Shown here piece by piece: positions 33,363 to 41,260 of a stretch of DNA of 64,000 bases (position 1 is its first letter; every line of letters starts with the position of its first letter). The notes beneath the pieces were generated by a model, which saw nothing but the letters and a program-made list of their open reading frames with translations, was not told the origin of the DNA and ran no database searches. Origin of the DNA: Verrucomicrobiia bacterium (lineage in GTDB: Bacteria; Verrucomicrobiota; Verrucomicrobiia; Limisphaerales; CAIMTB01). The position numbers and the translations under genes were made by a program. The DNA is taken from NCBI GenBank assembly GCA_019634625.1, contig JAHCBA010000018.1:62001-126000 (forward strand), read 5' to 3'.

Positions 33363-33423
33363 TTGACATCTAAACTTTGCTGTGCAAAGTGACATACGTC
33401 TTGATTCAAATATGATCGATTCC
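33363..33423 (+). promoter_or_regulatory. AT-rich promoter/operator candidate upstream of the radical SAM gene
   Basis: A sudden AT-rich island in a GC-rich setting. It holds a perfect TTGACA (33363-33368), a GTGACA at 33389 spaced 16 bases from TATGAT (33411-33416), and between them a 17-bp palindrome ACTTTGC-TGT-GCAAAGT (33374-33390). A repressor bound there would cover the promoter. The rest of the 33247-33576 gap shows nothing recognisable. Confidence 0.45.
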
Positions 33424-33576
33424 ATGGGATTCATCAGGCTTTGCACTGAAAAGCGGACGGTCGGCTCACGGGATTCCGCGTCTGCGGGGACGCCGGGCGG
33501 TTCCGGGATGGGGTGGGGAACTGGGGGGGAGACCTGGTGGCGGGTCGTTCGCCGTGGAACTGGATGGTGATGGGCC

Positions 33577-35185
33577 ATGGAGCGTCCGGGGATCCTCCTT
33601 TCCATGAACCTGACCATGGCCTTCCGGGAATTCCTCGCTGTTCCCGGCGATCCGTTCCATCAGCCACGCGCACCCCGATGGCATCCGGCGGGAATGCGGG
33701 ACGCTCCGCCGTTGCCGGCGCGGGCGGGAAGCGTCCGGCCCGGGTTGGCGTTGTTGATCAATCCATTCTACCCGAAGGATCCCCATGCCAGTTTCGGCAA
33801 GCATGTCCTGACGCCGACGCTGGCCCTCAGCAGTGTGGCGGCGGCGACTCCCGAAGGATGGGAGGTGCGGGTATGGGATGAGAACCTGTTGCAGGGGGCC
33901 GCGCCGGCGGATCCCCTGCCCGAGGTGGTGGGCATCACGGTGCATCTGACGTTTGCGGAGCGGGCGTACACCCTGGCCCGCTGGTATCGGGAGCGGGGCA
34001 GCCGGGTGATCCTGGGCGGGCTCCACGTGTTGTCCTGTCCGGATGAGGCGGCGCCGCATGCGGATGCGCTGGCGCTGGGCGAGGGTGCGGCCCTGTGGGG
34101 TGTCATGCTTCGAGACCTGGCGGCCGGCCGGCTGAAGGCCCGCTATGCGGCGGACTTCGATGGGCCGTACGATGGCGATCCCGCTCCACGGCGGGACCTG
34201 TTGCCGCGCGGCAGTTTCCTGACGACGGCGAGCCTGATCGCGACGCGCGGATGCCACAATCGCTGTGGATTCTGCTATCTGGCGACAGGCGGGCTGAGAA
34301 TGCCCTACCGGATGCGGGAGCCGGCTGACATCCGCCGTCAATGGGAGGCCACGGGCGGAACCCTACGCGGTGTTCGTGGACAACAACCTCGGTTCACGAC
34401 CGGACTATCTGGTGGCCTTGTGCCGGGAGCTCCGGCCGCTGAGGCGCATCTGGAGCGCGGCGGTCACACTGGATGTCACCGATGACCCGTCGGTGGTCCG
34501 GGAGATGGCCCTGGCGGGATGCACCGGCGTGTTCATCGGGTTTGAGTCCCTGTCGGACACCAATCTTGCCGAGGCGCGCAAGCGGACACCGCGCACGGAG
34601 GACTATGCGCGGCGGGTGCGCCTCCTTCACGATCACGGCATTCAGGTCAATGGAAGCTTCGTGCTGGGCTTTGACCAGGATCGACGGGAGGTCTTCAGGA
34701 CCCTGGCGGAATGGATCGAGGCGACCCGGCTGGAGTGCGCCACCTTCCACATTCTCACGCCCTATCCCGGGACGCCCCTGTACCGGCAGCTCGAAGGCGA
34801 GGGCCGGATCCTGCACCGGGAGTGGGCGCTCTATGACACCGGCCATGTGGTGTTCCGGCCGCGGCATCTCAGTCCGGAGGAACTCGCGTCGGGTTATGAC
34901 TGGCTCTACCGGCGGACGTTTTCGCTGACGTCCATCTGGCGGCGGCGTCCGTCGGGCATGGCGGCAATGGCGCCCTACCTGGCGATGAGCCTGCTGTACA
35001 AACGTTCCAACCGGCTCTGGCACTGGCTGATCCGGAACCGCCTGGTCCATGCGGCCTGGGCTCCCCTGGTGCAATGGACTCGATGGCGGCATGTCCGGTT
35101 CCGGGAGCGCCTGGCCGCCGGGATGGAAGCAGGGGAATTGCGGCTTCCGCGGGCCCGCGGATCCGTGGTGTCGGCCGGGGTGTGA
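33577..35185 (+). pseudogene. B12-binding radical SAM gene interrupted by a +1 frameshift
   Basis: Two overlapping frames form one protein. Frame 1 (33577-~34350) holds a cobalamin-binding-like N-terminal domain (LALLINPFYPKDPHASFGKH; VILGGLHVLSCPDE) and the radical SAM cluster motif ATRGCHNRCGFCYL. Frame 2 (from ~34350 to 35185) continues the barrel with FVDNNLGSRPDYLV, GFESLSDTNL, GSFVLGFDQD and TPYPGTPLY. Deleting one G in acgggcgg near 34349 joins them as EATAEPYAVFVDNN. It is either a recent inactivation or a base-call error. Start is uncertain (33577 or 33604). The enzyme resembles Fe-S radical SAM proteins of hopanoid or lipid-type modification, but no substrate can be named. Confidence 0.8.
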
Positions 35186-35352
35186 CCGCCCTTCGGGCTG
35201 AGTACGAGTTCCGAGGAGGGGGAAGCTGTTTGGAGCGTTGGGTTGAGGACTCGCGGAGCTCGTCCCTCCGATTCGCTGGCTCCTCATCGACAACTTGGGG
35301 ATGCGCCGAGCCCAAAGGCGGCGCCTGAAGCGTTGTGTCTGCGGGATCGAGG
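35186..35352. repeat. Dispersed repeat fragments after the radical SAM gene
   Basis: Starts with the ccgcccttcgggctgagtacgag block directly at the stop codon, then a right-half fragment of the MITE-like family (35231-35307), and ends with a gtgtctgcgggatcgag block. The same blocks in the same order recur at 35740-35900. Confidence 0.75.
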
Positions 35353-35481
35353 GATGGGTTCTGCGACCCCTGTCGGGGTCGTGAGCGGGGGTGTGACTTC
35401 TGACCGGGGGTCGAACCCGCGGAGCCGGGCTCGACCCCCGGCTAATCTCTGGAAACCCTGCGGGTTTCTCGGACCCGATCG
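35353..35481. repeat. Three-hairpin repeat element, copy 2
   Basis: Matches 25999-26126. The middle hairpin is perfect here: CCGGGGGTCGA pairs with TCGACCCCCGG over 11 bp. The other stems are CGACCCC/GGGGTCG and GAAACCC/GGGTTTC. The conserved segment between hairpins 2 and 3 (ctaatctct) is identical in the two copies. Confidence 0.75.
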
Positions 35482-35566
35482 AAGGTGAAGCTCCCGGAAT
35501 CTCTGTAGTCACTGGGAGCTCCGCGGGGACCCGCCTTGGTGCGCTCCGTCAGAGCCCCTTCGAGAG

Positions 35567-35898
35567 GGTGCACCTCAGGTTCTGGCAGCAGGTCTCGGCC
35601 TCGGCCTCGGCCTCGTAATCGTAATCGTAATCGTAATCGTAATCGTAATCGTAATCGTAATCACCCAGCCCAGTTCCCACGCGGAATGGGGGTCCGGGCA
35701 GGATCGAACCCATCGGGCCAACGAGAAGGCGATGCTCGAAGCGGTGTGTCTGCGGGATCGAGATCGAGGACGAGGACCGCCCTTCGGGCTGAGTACGAGT
35801 TCCCTGGAGGGGGAAGCGGTCTGGAGCAATGGCTTGAGGACTCGCGGAGCTCGTCCCTCCGATTTGCTGGCTCCTCATCGACAACGTGGGGATGCGCC
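35567..35898. repeat. Mosaic repeat with GTAATC hexamer array and MITE-family right half
   Basis: From a gagggtgcacctc boundary, three TCGGCC and about nine TCGTAA units (35594-35666), then the cagttcccac...atcgaacccatcgggcc block, the ccgcccttcgggctgag block at 35777, and the right half of the MITE-like family (35832-35898). It parallels 6232-6456 block by block. The array differs in unit (GTAATC against GTGATC), so the arrays change faster than their flanks. Confidence 0.75.
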
Positions 35899-35972
35899 GC
35901 ATCATGCCTGCCCGGGAAGTTCCCGGGAAGTTCCTGGTTGAAGGAGGGCAGGTGTCCCGGCTGGATTGGGGA

Positions 35973-37142
35973 ATGACTTTCAGGATCGTTGGATGGGTCG
36001 CCGTGATGATGCTGGTTCTGGGGGCGGATGGGGCCAGGGGCGCTGGCGGCGGGCCGGTGCGGGTCTTTGTCCTGGCGGGCCAGTCCAACATGGAAGGCCA
36101 GGCGGTGGTGGATCTGGGCGGGCGGGATTACAACGACGGGAAGGGAACGCTGGCGGCCCTGCTGGCGAACCCGGCCACGGCGTCCCGGTACCCGCATCTC
36201 CGCGACGCTTCGGGGCAATGGACGCAACGGGACGATGTCTGGGTGCATTACCAGCGCGAAGGGAGGCCGCTCCTGGCGGGACCGCTGGGGGTCGGGTATT
36301 CCATCTACGGGGGGCGCCATCATTTCGGGCCGGAGCTGCAATTGGGCCATGTGCTGGGGGATGCGATGGACGAGCAGGTGTTGCTGATCAAGACGGCCTG
36401 GGGGGGCAGGAGTCTGAACCGGGATTTCCGGCCCCCATCGTCCGGGGGCGAGACCGGCGCGTACTACCGGCGGATGATCGCGCAGGTCGAGGCGGGGTCG
36501 CCGGTGCGCTTCGATCCGGTGATCCGGGCGATGGAAGGCTGGACGGTCCGGGTCGATCCCGCCCTGCTGGAGGGGGAACACGCGGAGGAAGGGGCGGAGG
36601 CGCTCGCCATGCTGGCGAACCATCTGCAACGGATCCGGATACTGGTCCAGGAACCGCAGCGGACCGAGTTGCAGCGGATCGGCATCTGGATCGAGCACGA
36701 CCATCCCCGGCTGAATTCGATGCAGTACCATCCGAGCCGCCGCTGGCTGGTCGTCAATCGCCACGATCCGCGGCTTGCGAAGCACGTACACATCACGCAG
36801 GCCCGCGCGTTGTTGTCGAGGGCCGAGATGCTGAAGCATCCGGCGGTGATCCTGCACGAACTGGCGCACGGGTATCACGATCAGGTCCTCGGCTTCGAGC
36901 ATCCGGAAATCCTCGCGGCCTACGAACGGGCGCGGGCGGCGGGCAACTACGAGCGGGTGTTGCTCTATACGGGCGAACGCGTGAGGCACTACGGGCTGAC
37001 CAATCACAAGGAGTATTTCGCCGAAGGGACCGAGGCCTATTTCTACCGGAACGATTTCCATCCCTTTGTCCGCGCCGAACTGAAGGAGTTCGATCCGGAG
37101 CTGCACGACCTGTTGGAACGGATTTGGGGTTCGGCCCGATGA
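35973..37142 (+). CDS. Secreted chimera: SASA/GDSL-like esterase start fused to a zinc metallopeptidase-like domain
   Basis: 389 aa. A signal peptide (IVGWVAVMMLVLGADGARG) is followed by VFVLAGQSNMEGQ (Ser38), the nucleophile block of sialate-O-acetylesterase-type (SASA) domains, then GPELQLGHVLGD and LLIKTAWGGRSL. After ~residue 155 the homology changes: no SASA Asp-x-x-His block follows. The rest has a metallopeptidase motif HELAHGYHD (H295, E296, H299) and a second segment NHKEYFAEGTEAYF that could give the third zinc ligand. The start at 35973 follows the repeat mosaic; an upstream ATG at 35886 would add repeat-encoded residues. Confidence 0.72.
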   Translation: MTFRIVGWVAVMMLVLGADGARGAGGGPVRVFVLAGQSNMEGQAVVDLGGRDYNDGKGTLAALLANPATASRYPHLRDASGQWTQRDDVWVHYQREGRPLLAGPLGVGYSIYGGRHHFGPELQLGHVLGDAMDEQVLLIKTAWGGRSLNRDFRPPSSGGETGAYYRRMIAQVEAGSPVRFDPVIRAMEGWTVRVDPALLEGEHAEEGAEALAMLANHLQRIRILVQEPQRTELQRIGIWIEHDHPRLNSMQYHPSRRWLVVNRHDPRLAKHVHITQARALLSRAEMLKHPAVILHELAHGYHDQVLGFEHPEILAAYERARAAGNYERVLLYTGERVRHYGLTNHKEYFAEGTEAYFYRNDFHPFVRAELKEFDPELHDLLERIWGSAR

Positions 37143-37189
37143 CGGCGGCGGCCTTCCCGGCACGTCGGGGCAGGAACCGGGGAGGAAGG

Positions 37190-37218
37190 GCAAATGTCAA
37201 AATCAGAGATGTGACCCC
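37190..37218. repeat. Single arm of the long palindromic repeat at the end of the DUF1593 gene
   Basis: Twenty-eight of 29 bases match the right arm at 3654-3682. The stop codon of the minus-strand gene (37203-37205) lies within it, giving the C-terminus GSHL, parallel to GSDL in the SMR gene. Confidence 0.8.
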
Positions 37219-38192
37219 GGGAGGCGGTGCTGCCAGTCGCGGAGGTAGGCTTCGCGCCAGCGGTTCACGGTTCTGGCCCCGGGGTAGTTCCCCTCCCGCA
37301 GGGCCGGGTCGGGATTGTCGGTCCAGTAGGGGCGGGTGGGGTTGGGTTGCACAAACGCGCCGCCCCAGCTTTCGCCGGTCGGATCGTCCGGGTTGCCGCG
37401 CAGCAGGTAGAGGACCGACGGCGTGTCGCCCATCTTGATGTCCGCCTTCCTGGCGAAGAAGAGGTCGCCGAGGGCGCCCTGATGGCGAACGTGGCGGGTG
37501 ACGAACTCGCGGTTGCCGAGATCGCCCCTGTGGTCCCCTCCCACATACATCCCGCGAAAGGTCGTGTCCGCCTCGATGAGCCAGAGGTCCGGGTGCTGTT
37601 GGACCACGTAGTCGCGCGCGGCTTGATCCATGCGGCGGTTCCACGAGCTGATGAAGTACACGCGCAGTTTGGGTTTGATGCCGGGATCGTCGTGCAGGGC
37701 CTGGGCCACGTCGGTGATCGAGCCCCACACCAGCACCCAGAGCGGACGCGGGTCGTCGGCGCGGGCGCGCTCGATGATCCAACGGGATCCGTCGGTCGGG
37801 TTGGAGTAACCGGCGGCCGGGGCCGCGTCCACCGCACCCTGCCGGGTGACGGCCCGCAACGCGTCTGGGGCTGGGAAACGCTCCGAACGCTGTTTTAGGC
37901 GCGGGTAGTCGGCCTCGTAGGCATCGAGCACTTCGAGAAGGTGCGCTTTCCGACCGCCATGGGGGGGCGAGGCGATCAAGCCCTCCGTGTCGAACAGATC
38001 GGCATAGACCAGGTAGTGGACCATGGACTGGAAATCGTCCGGGTCGGAGCCCCCGATGTCGGTGGAGACGATGACGCGGTAGCGTTCGCCGGCGAGGGCG
38101 CCGCCGGGCGGGTTGGGGGTCTGGCCGAACGACGTCGGACCGGCGGTGAGCAGGAGGAACAGGGCAAAAGGCAGCATCCGGTCGGGGGTCAT
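37203..38192 (-). CDS. Secreted nucleoside-hydrolase-like protein (DUF1593)
   Basis: 329 aa. After a signal peptide (MLPFALFLLLTAGPTSFG) the protein opens with VIVSTDIGGSDPDDFQSMVHYL, the calcium-binding Asp cluster of the inosine-uridine nucleoside hydrolase fold as found in DUF1593 proteins. PLWVLVWGSITDVAQAL follows. In Verrucomicrobia and Bacteroidetes these secreted relatives often sit in polysaccharide-use loci. Here two glycoside-hydrolase-like genes lie directly upstream on the same strand (38 bases away), so all three may form one operon. Confidence 0.85.
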   Translation of the reverse strand: MTPDRMLPFALFLLLTAGPTSFGQTPNPPGGALAGERYRVIVSTDIGGSDPDDFQSMVHYLVYADLFDTEGLIASPPHGGRKAHLLEVLDAYEADYPRLKQRSERFPAPDALRAVTRQGAVDAAPAAGYSNPTDGSRWIIERARADDPRPLWVLVWGSITDVAQALHDDPGIKPKLRVYFISSWNRRMDQAARDYVVQQHPDLWLIEADTTFRGMYVGGDHRGDLGNREFVTRHVRHQGALGDLFFARKADIKMGDTPSVLYLLRGNPDDPTGESWGGAFVQPNPTRPYWTDNPDPALREGNYPGARTVNRWREAYLRDWQHRLPGSHL

Positions 38193-38230
38193 GGCGGGAG
38201 GAAAAAGGCGTCGTCCTGGAATCCGTGGAA

Positions 38231-39436
38231 TCAAGGGAGGGAAGGGTGGGCGGTGATTTCCGCGAGGAGGCGGAAGAAGGCGCGTTTGCGGTCGGAGCGA
38301 ATCTGCCAGTCCACGGGGATGCTTTGGAAGCCCTCGTTGAAGGACTCGCCGGGCTGGCGGAAGTCGAAGTAGCCCCAGGAGGCGTAGTGGCTGACGCAGG
38401 CGATGAGATTGTTGCCGGAATGGCCCCAGCCCTGATGTTCGTCGCGCCAGGGGCGGTCGTCCTCGTTGTTGACGACGGGCTGGCCGCGGTACCCGGGCAT
38501 GGCGCGGACGGTGCGGATCATGTCGGCCATGCGCGCCGGATCGCGGACGCCGTTGCCGTGAAGCAGGATGTAGTCGGCGAGTCGCACGACATTCGGGCGG
38601 GGGATGGAACCGCCGTTGTAACTGACGCTGACGGGCAGGCGGTGGCCGAGGCGGGTGGAGCGTTCCTGGGCGAGCTGGATGAGTTCGTGGACCCGGGGGG
38701 CCTTGATGAGGTCGCGTTCGTAGGCGGCGTTGTCGCACTCGTTGGCGATCTCGATGAGGACATTGCGGTAGCCCCGGGCCACGACCCAGTCGATGGTGTT
38801 TTCGACGGCGCGCCGGACGGCCTCGTCGTCGTCGAGGCGCTGGTCCTGGCCGAAATAGAAGATGCCGAGCATGACGGCCATGCCGAGGTCGTCGGCCCGA
38901 TCGAGGATCTTCTCCAGGCGGGCGAGGTAGTCGGGGCGGAGCGAGCCATCGGAGCGGATGGCGGAGTTGTGCCAGGGTTGGGCGCGCGAATAGCCTTCGG
39001 GGCTGCCGCCCTGGAGGTTGACGACGGCGCACAGGAGGCCGTGACGCCGCCATTCGGGCATGGCGGCGACGAACTCGCGAGTGTTGCGGTCGGGATCCCA
39101 GCGGCCGGTGTCCGGGTAGGCCCATCGCGAGACGGTGTCGGGATTGAGATCGTCGAAGATGCCCTGCACGAGGCGGGCGTTCATGAGGAGACCCTCGATC
39201 CGGTGACCGTGCCAGGTGCGGCCCTGGTAGGTTGGGCGGCCGTTGATGTGGAAGGCATCACCGACGAGGGTCACGACCGTCTGGCGTTCCGGAGGCGTGG
39301 CCGCCTGGGCCGGATTCGGGGACAGGAGGAAGGCCACGAGGGCCGCGGCGAACAACCCGGGTGTTGGGCGGTTCCGGCGGGTGGTTGAAGGCTGCGGATG
39401 GGGCTGCGGCGGGTGCGGCGAACGGGTTCGGTTCAT
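38231..39436 (-). CDS. Secreted glycoside-hydrolase-like TIM-barrel protein
   Basis: 401 aa. A Pro/Arg-rich n-region precedes a hydrophobic core (LFAAALVAFLLSPNPAQAA). The body looks like a clan GH-A barrel: WHGHRIEGLLMNARLVQG, LGMAVMLGIFYFGQDQ, then IEIANECDN with a Glu at the acid/base position, and PVVNNEDDRPW with a Glu placed like the nucleophile. I cannot fix the family number. It sits 30 bases downstream of a DUF4038 apiosidase-like gene. Confidence 0.75.
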   Translation of the reverse strand: MNRTRSPHPPQPHPQPSTTRRNRPTPGLFAAALVAFLLSPNPAQAATPPERQTVVTLVGDAFHINGRPTYQGRTWHGHRIEGLLMNARLVQGIFDDLNPDTVSRWAYPDTGRWDPDRNTREFVAAMPEWRRHGLLCAVVNLQGGSPEGYSRAQPWHNSAIRSDGSLRPDYLARLEKILDRADDLGMAVMLGIFYFGQDQRLDDDEAVRRAVENTIDWVVARGYRNVLIEIANECDNAAYERDLIKAPRVHELIQLAQERSTRLGHRLPVSVSYNGGSIPRPNVVRLADYILLHGNGVRDPARMADMIRTVRAMPGYRGQPVVNNEDDRPWRDEHQGWGHSGNNLIACVSHYASWGYFDFRQPGESFNEGFQSIPVDWQIRSDRKRAFFRLLAEITAHPSLP

Positions 39437-39466
39437 GGGGGCGGCTTGAGGGAGGTTGGCGGGGGG

Positions 39467-41107
39467 TCAGTCGGCAAGAAAGACCAGGACGCGCGGTTCA
39501 TTGGGCGAGCCGCTGTGGACCTGGGCGGTCGTCGTGTCGGGCAGGCGGTCGTGCCGGAGGACGAGGCCGGTGCGGGGATCGAACACGCGATAGGGGCGGG
39601 GCACGTCGAGGGAGAGGATGGCCGTGGAGCCGCCCTCGGGCAGGTAGAGCACGAAGAGCTTGCCGGGCACGGCCAGACCACGGCGGCCGTAGGTGTAGAT
39701 CCAGTTCGGTTCCATGCCGGCCAGGGGCAGTCCCTCGAAGATCCTTGCCATGATGCCAGGGTAGAGGGAGCCCTCGAAGTCGAGCGCCTCGCGCCAGCCG
39801 GCGTCCGGGGCGGTGCACCAGTCGGCATGGTCGGGTTCCCTGGCGTGGAGGCGCCATTGCCAGAGGCTGGCCGCGCCATAGACCACGCCCATGGTGCCGC
39901 CGGCGGTGAGGTTGAGCCAGGCTTCGTGGCCCTGCCACCAGCCGGCGCCTCGGCCGGTGCGGCCGATGTTCTCATAGGTTGGTTCTCCGTTGGCGACGGC
40001 CTTGACCGGCAGGTTGCGCCACATGTCGGCGACGCGCTCGGGCACATGTTCGCCGTTGTGGCCGGTCTGGCACCATTGGAAGTCGAGCCAGTCCCGGTCC
40101 TGGTGAGTGCGGTTGAGGGCGTGAGGCGAGTAGTGGATGCCGACAGGCTGGCGGTAGGCATCCCAGTCCCGGGTGGTTCGACCGGCCAGATCGAGCTGTT
40201 CCAGAACATGCGGATGGGTGGCGGGTCCGTCGCCCCCCACGAGCCAGAGGGCAGGTCGGGCGCCGTAGCGGGCGACCAGGTATCGGCAATAGCGGGCGTA
40301 GTCCCCGGCGCTGACCACGTTGCCGGCGACCTGGCGGCCGTTCCATCCGTAGCCGTGGAAGACCGGTTGGTACACCGGAGCGATGCCGTGGGCCACAAGG
40401 ATGGCGGCGAGTTCGTCGAACCTCCGGAAGTATTCCGGTCGCGGGCGTCTGAGGGTGCCTTCGGGGAGATCCTCGAACCCGACATCGAAGCCCAGGTCTT
40501 CGGTGCGCGATCGTGGGCCGGTGGCTTTCATGTCGGGTTGAACGGTCATCAGGAGGGCGGCGTTGAAACCCTTGGCGTGGCGGTCGCGGGCGTAGGTTTG
40601 TGCCTGGTCGGGCGTGGCCCTCCAGGGCAGGGCCCAGGGCGTATCCGCACACAGGAGTCGTGGGGTGCCGTCCGCGTGGAGGAGGTTCCGGCCGCCGGGC
40701 GGGATGCTCCAGAGGCCATGGCGCTCGAAGACGGTGGCATCGGATCCGGTGCGCCCGGCTGCGGCGAGCAACGTTCCGGTATGGCCGTGGAGACCGGGAT
40801 CCTCAGGGGCGGACGCCGACCGCCAGTGCCAGGTGCCTTCGGAGTGGGTCGAGGCAAAGCGGACTCGGAAGGTGCGGGCGCCATCCCAGAACATCGGCCG
40901 CCGGATGCGGGCGCCGTCGTCGTGGGTGAAGTCCACCCAGGCCAGCACTTCGGTGTAGGGATTGGGGGTGTCGCGCGAGGCGGTGAAGGTGAGTTCGACC
41001 TCCTGCCATTGCGGGGCGGAGGTGGGGGCTTGTGCCAAGGTGGCGGGGCGGACCAGGAAGAGTACGCCGAGGAAAACCAGGAAGGAGGATGGGAATCGCG
41101 CGTTCAT
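39467..41107 (-). CDS. Secreted DUF5060/DUF4038 glycoside hydrolase (GH140-like, putative apiosidase family)
   Basis: 546 aa. A signal peptide ([18 protein letters not shown]) and an N-terminal beta-sandwich DUF5060 domain ([40 protein letters not shown]) lead into the DUF4038 TIM barrel ([56 protein letters not shown] with a probable catalytic Glu). Characterised GH140 enzymes remove apiose side chains from rhamnogalacturonan II; the exact sugar is inference here. First gene of the minus-strand three-gene set. Confidence 0.85.
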   Translation of the reverse strand: MNARFPSSFLVFLGVLFLVRPATLAQAPTSAPQWQEVELTFTASRDTPNPYTEVLAWVDFTHDDGARIRRPMFWDGARTFRVRFASTHSEGTWHWRSASAPEDPGLHGHTGTLLAAAGRTGSDATVFERHGLWSIPPGGRNLLHADGTPRLLCADTPWALPWRATPDQAQTYARDRHAKGFNAALLMTVQPDMKATGPRSRTEDLGFDVGFEDLPEGTLRRPRPEYFRRFDELAAILVAHGIAPVYQPVFHGYGWNGRQVAGNVVSAGDYARYCRYLVARYGARPALWLVGGDGPATHPHVLEQLDLAGRTTRDWDAYRQPVGIHYSPHALNRTHQDRDWLDFQWCQTGHNGEHVPERVADMWRNLPVKAVANGEPTYENIGRTGRGAGWWQGHEAWLNLTAGGTMGVVYGAASLWQWRLHAREPDHADWCTAPDAGWREALDFEGSLYPGIMARIFEGLPLAGMEPNWIYTYGRRGLAVPGKLFVLYLPEGGSTAILSLDVPRPYRVFDPRTGLVLRHDRLPDTTTAQVHSGSPNEPRVLVFLAD

Positions 41108-41260
41108 CCGTGACGTGGGACGGGTTGCGTTGGGTTCGATCCGATGTTGTTCCGGCGGGTTCACTTTGCCAATTCCGAGTGGCGGGCAAGTGGGTTGAGT
41201 TGGCGGAGCCCGACGAGCGGAAACGGCGTGCATAGGCACGGAAGTTGCGTCGATTGGCGT

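Noticed and set aside
35886-35972. An upstream start for the SASA/metallopeptidase chimera
   Set aside because: The added residues are encoded by the repeat mosaic, and the signal peptide starts cleanly at 35973.
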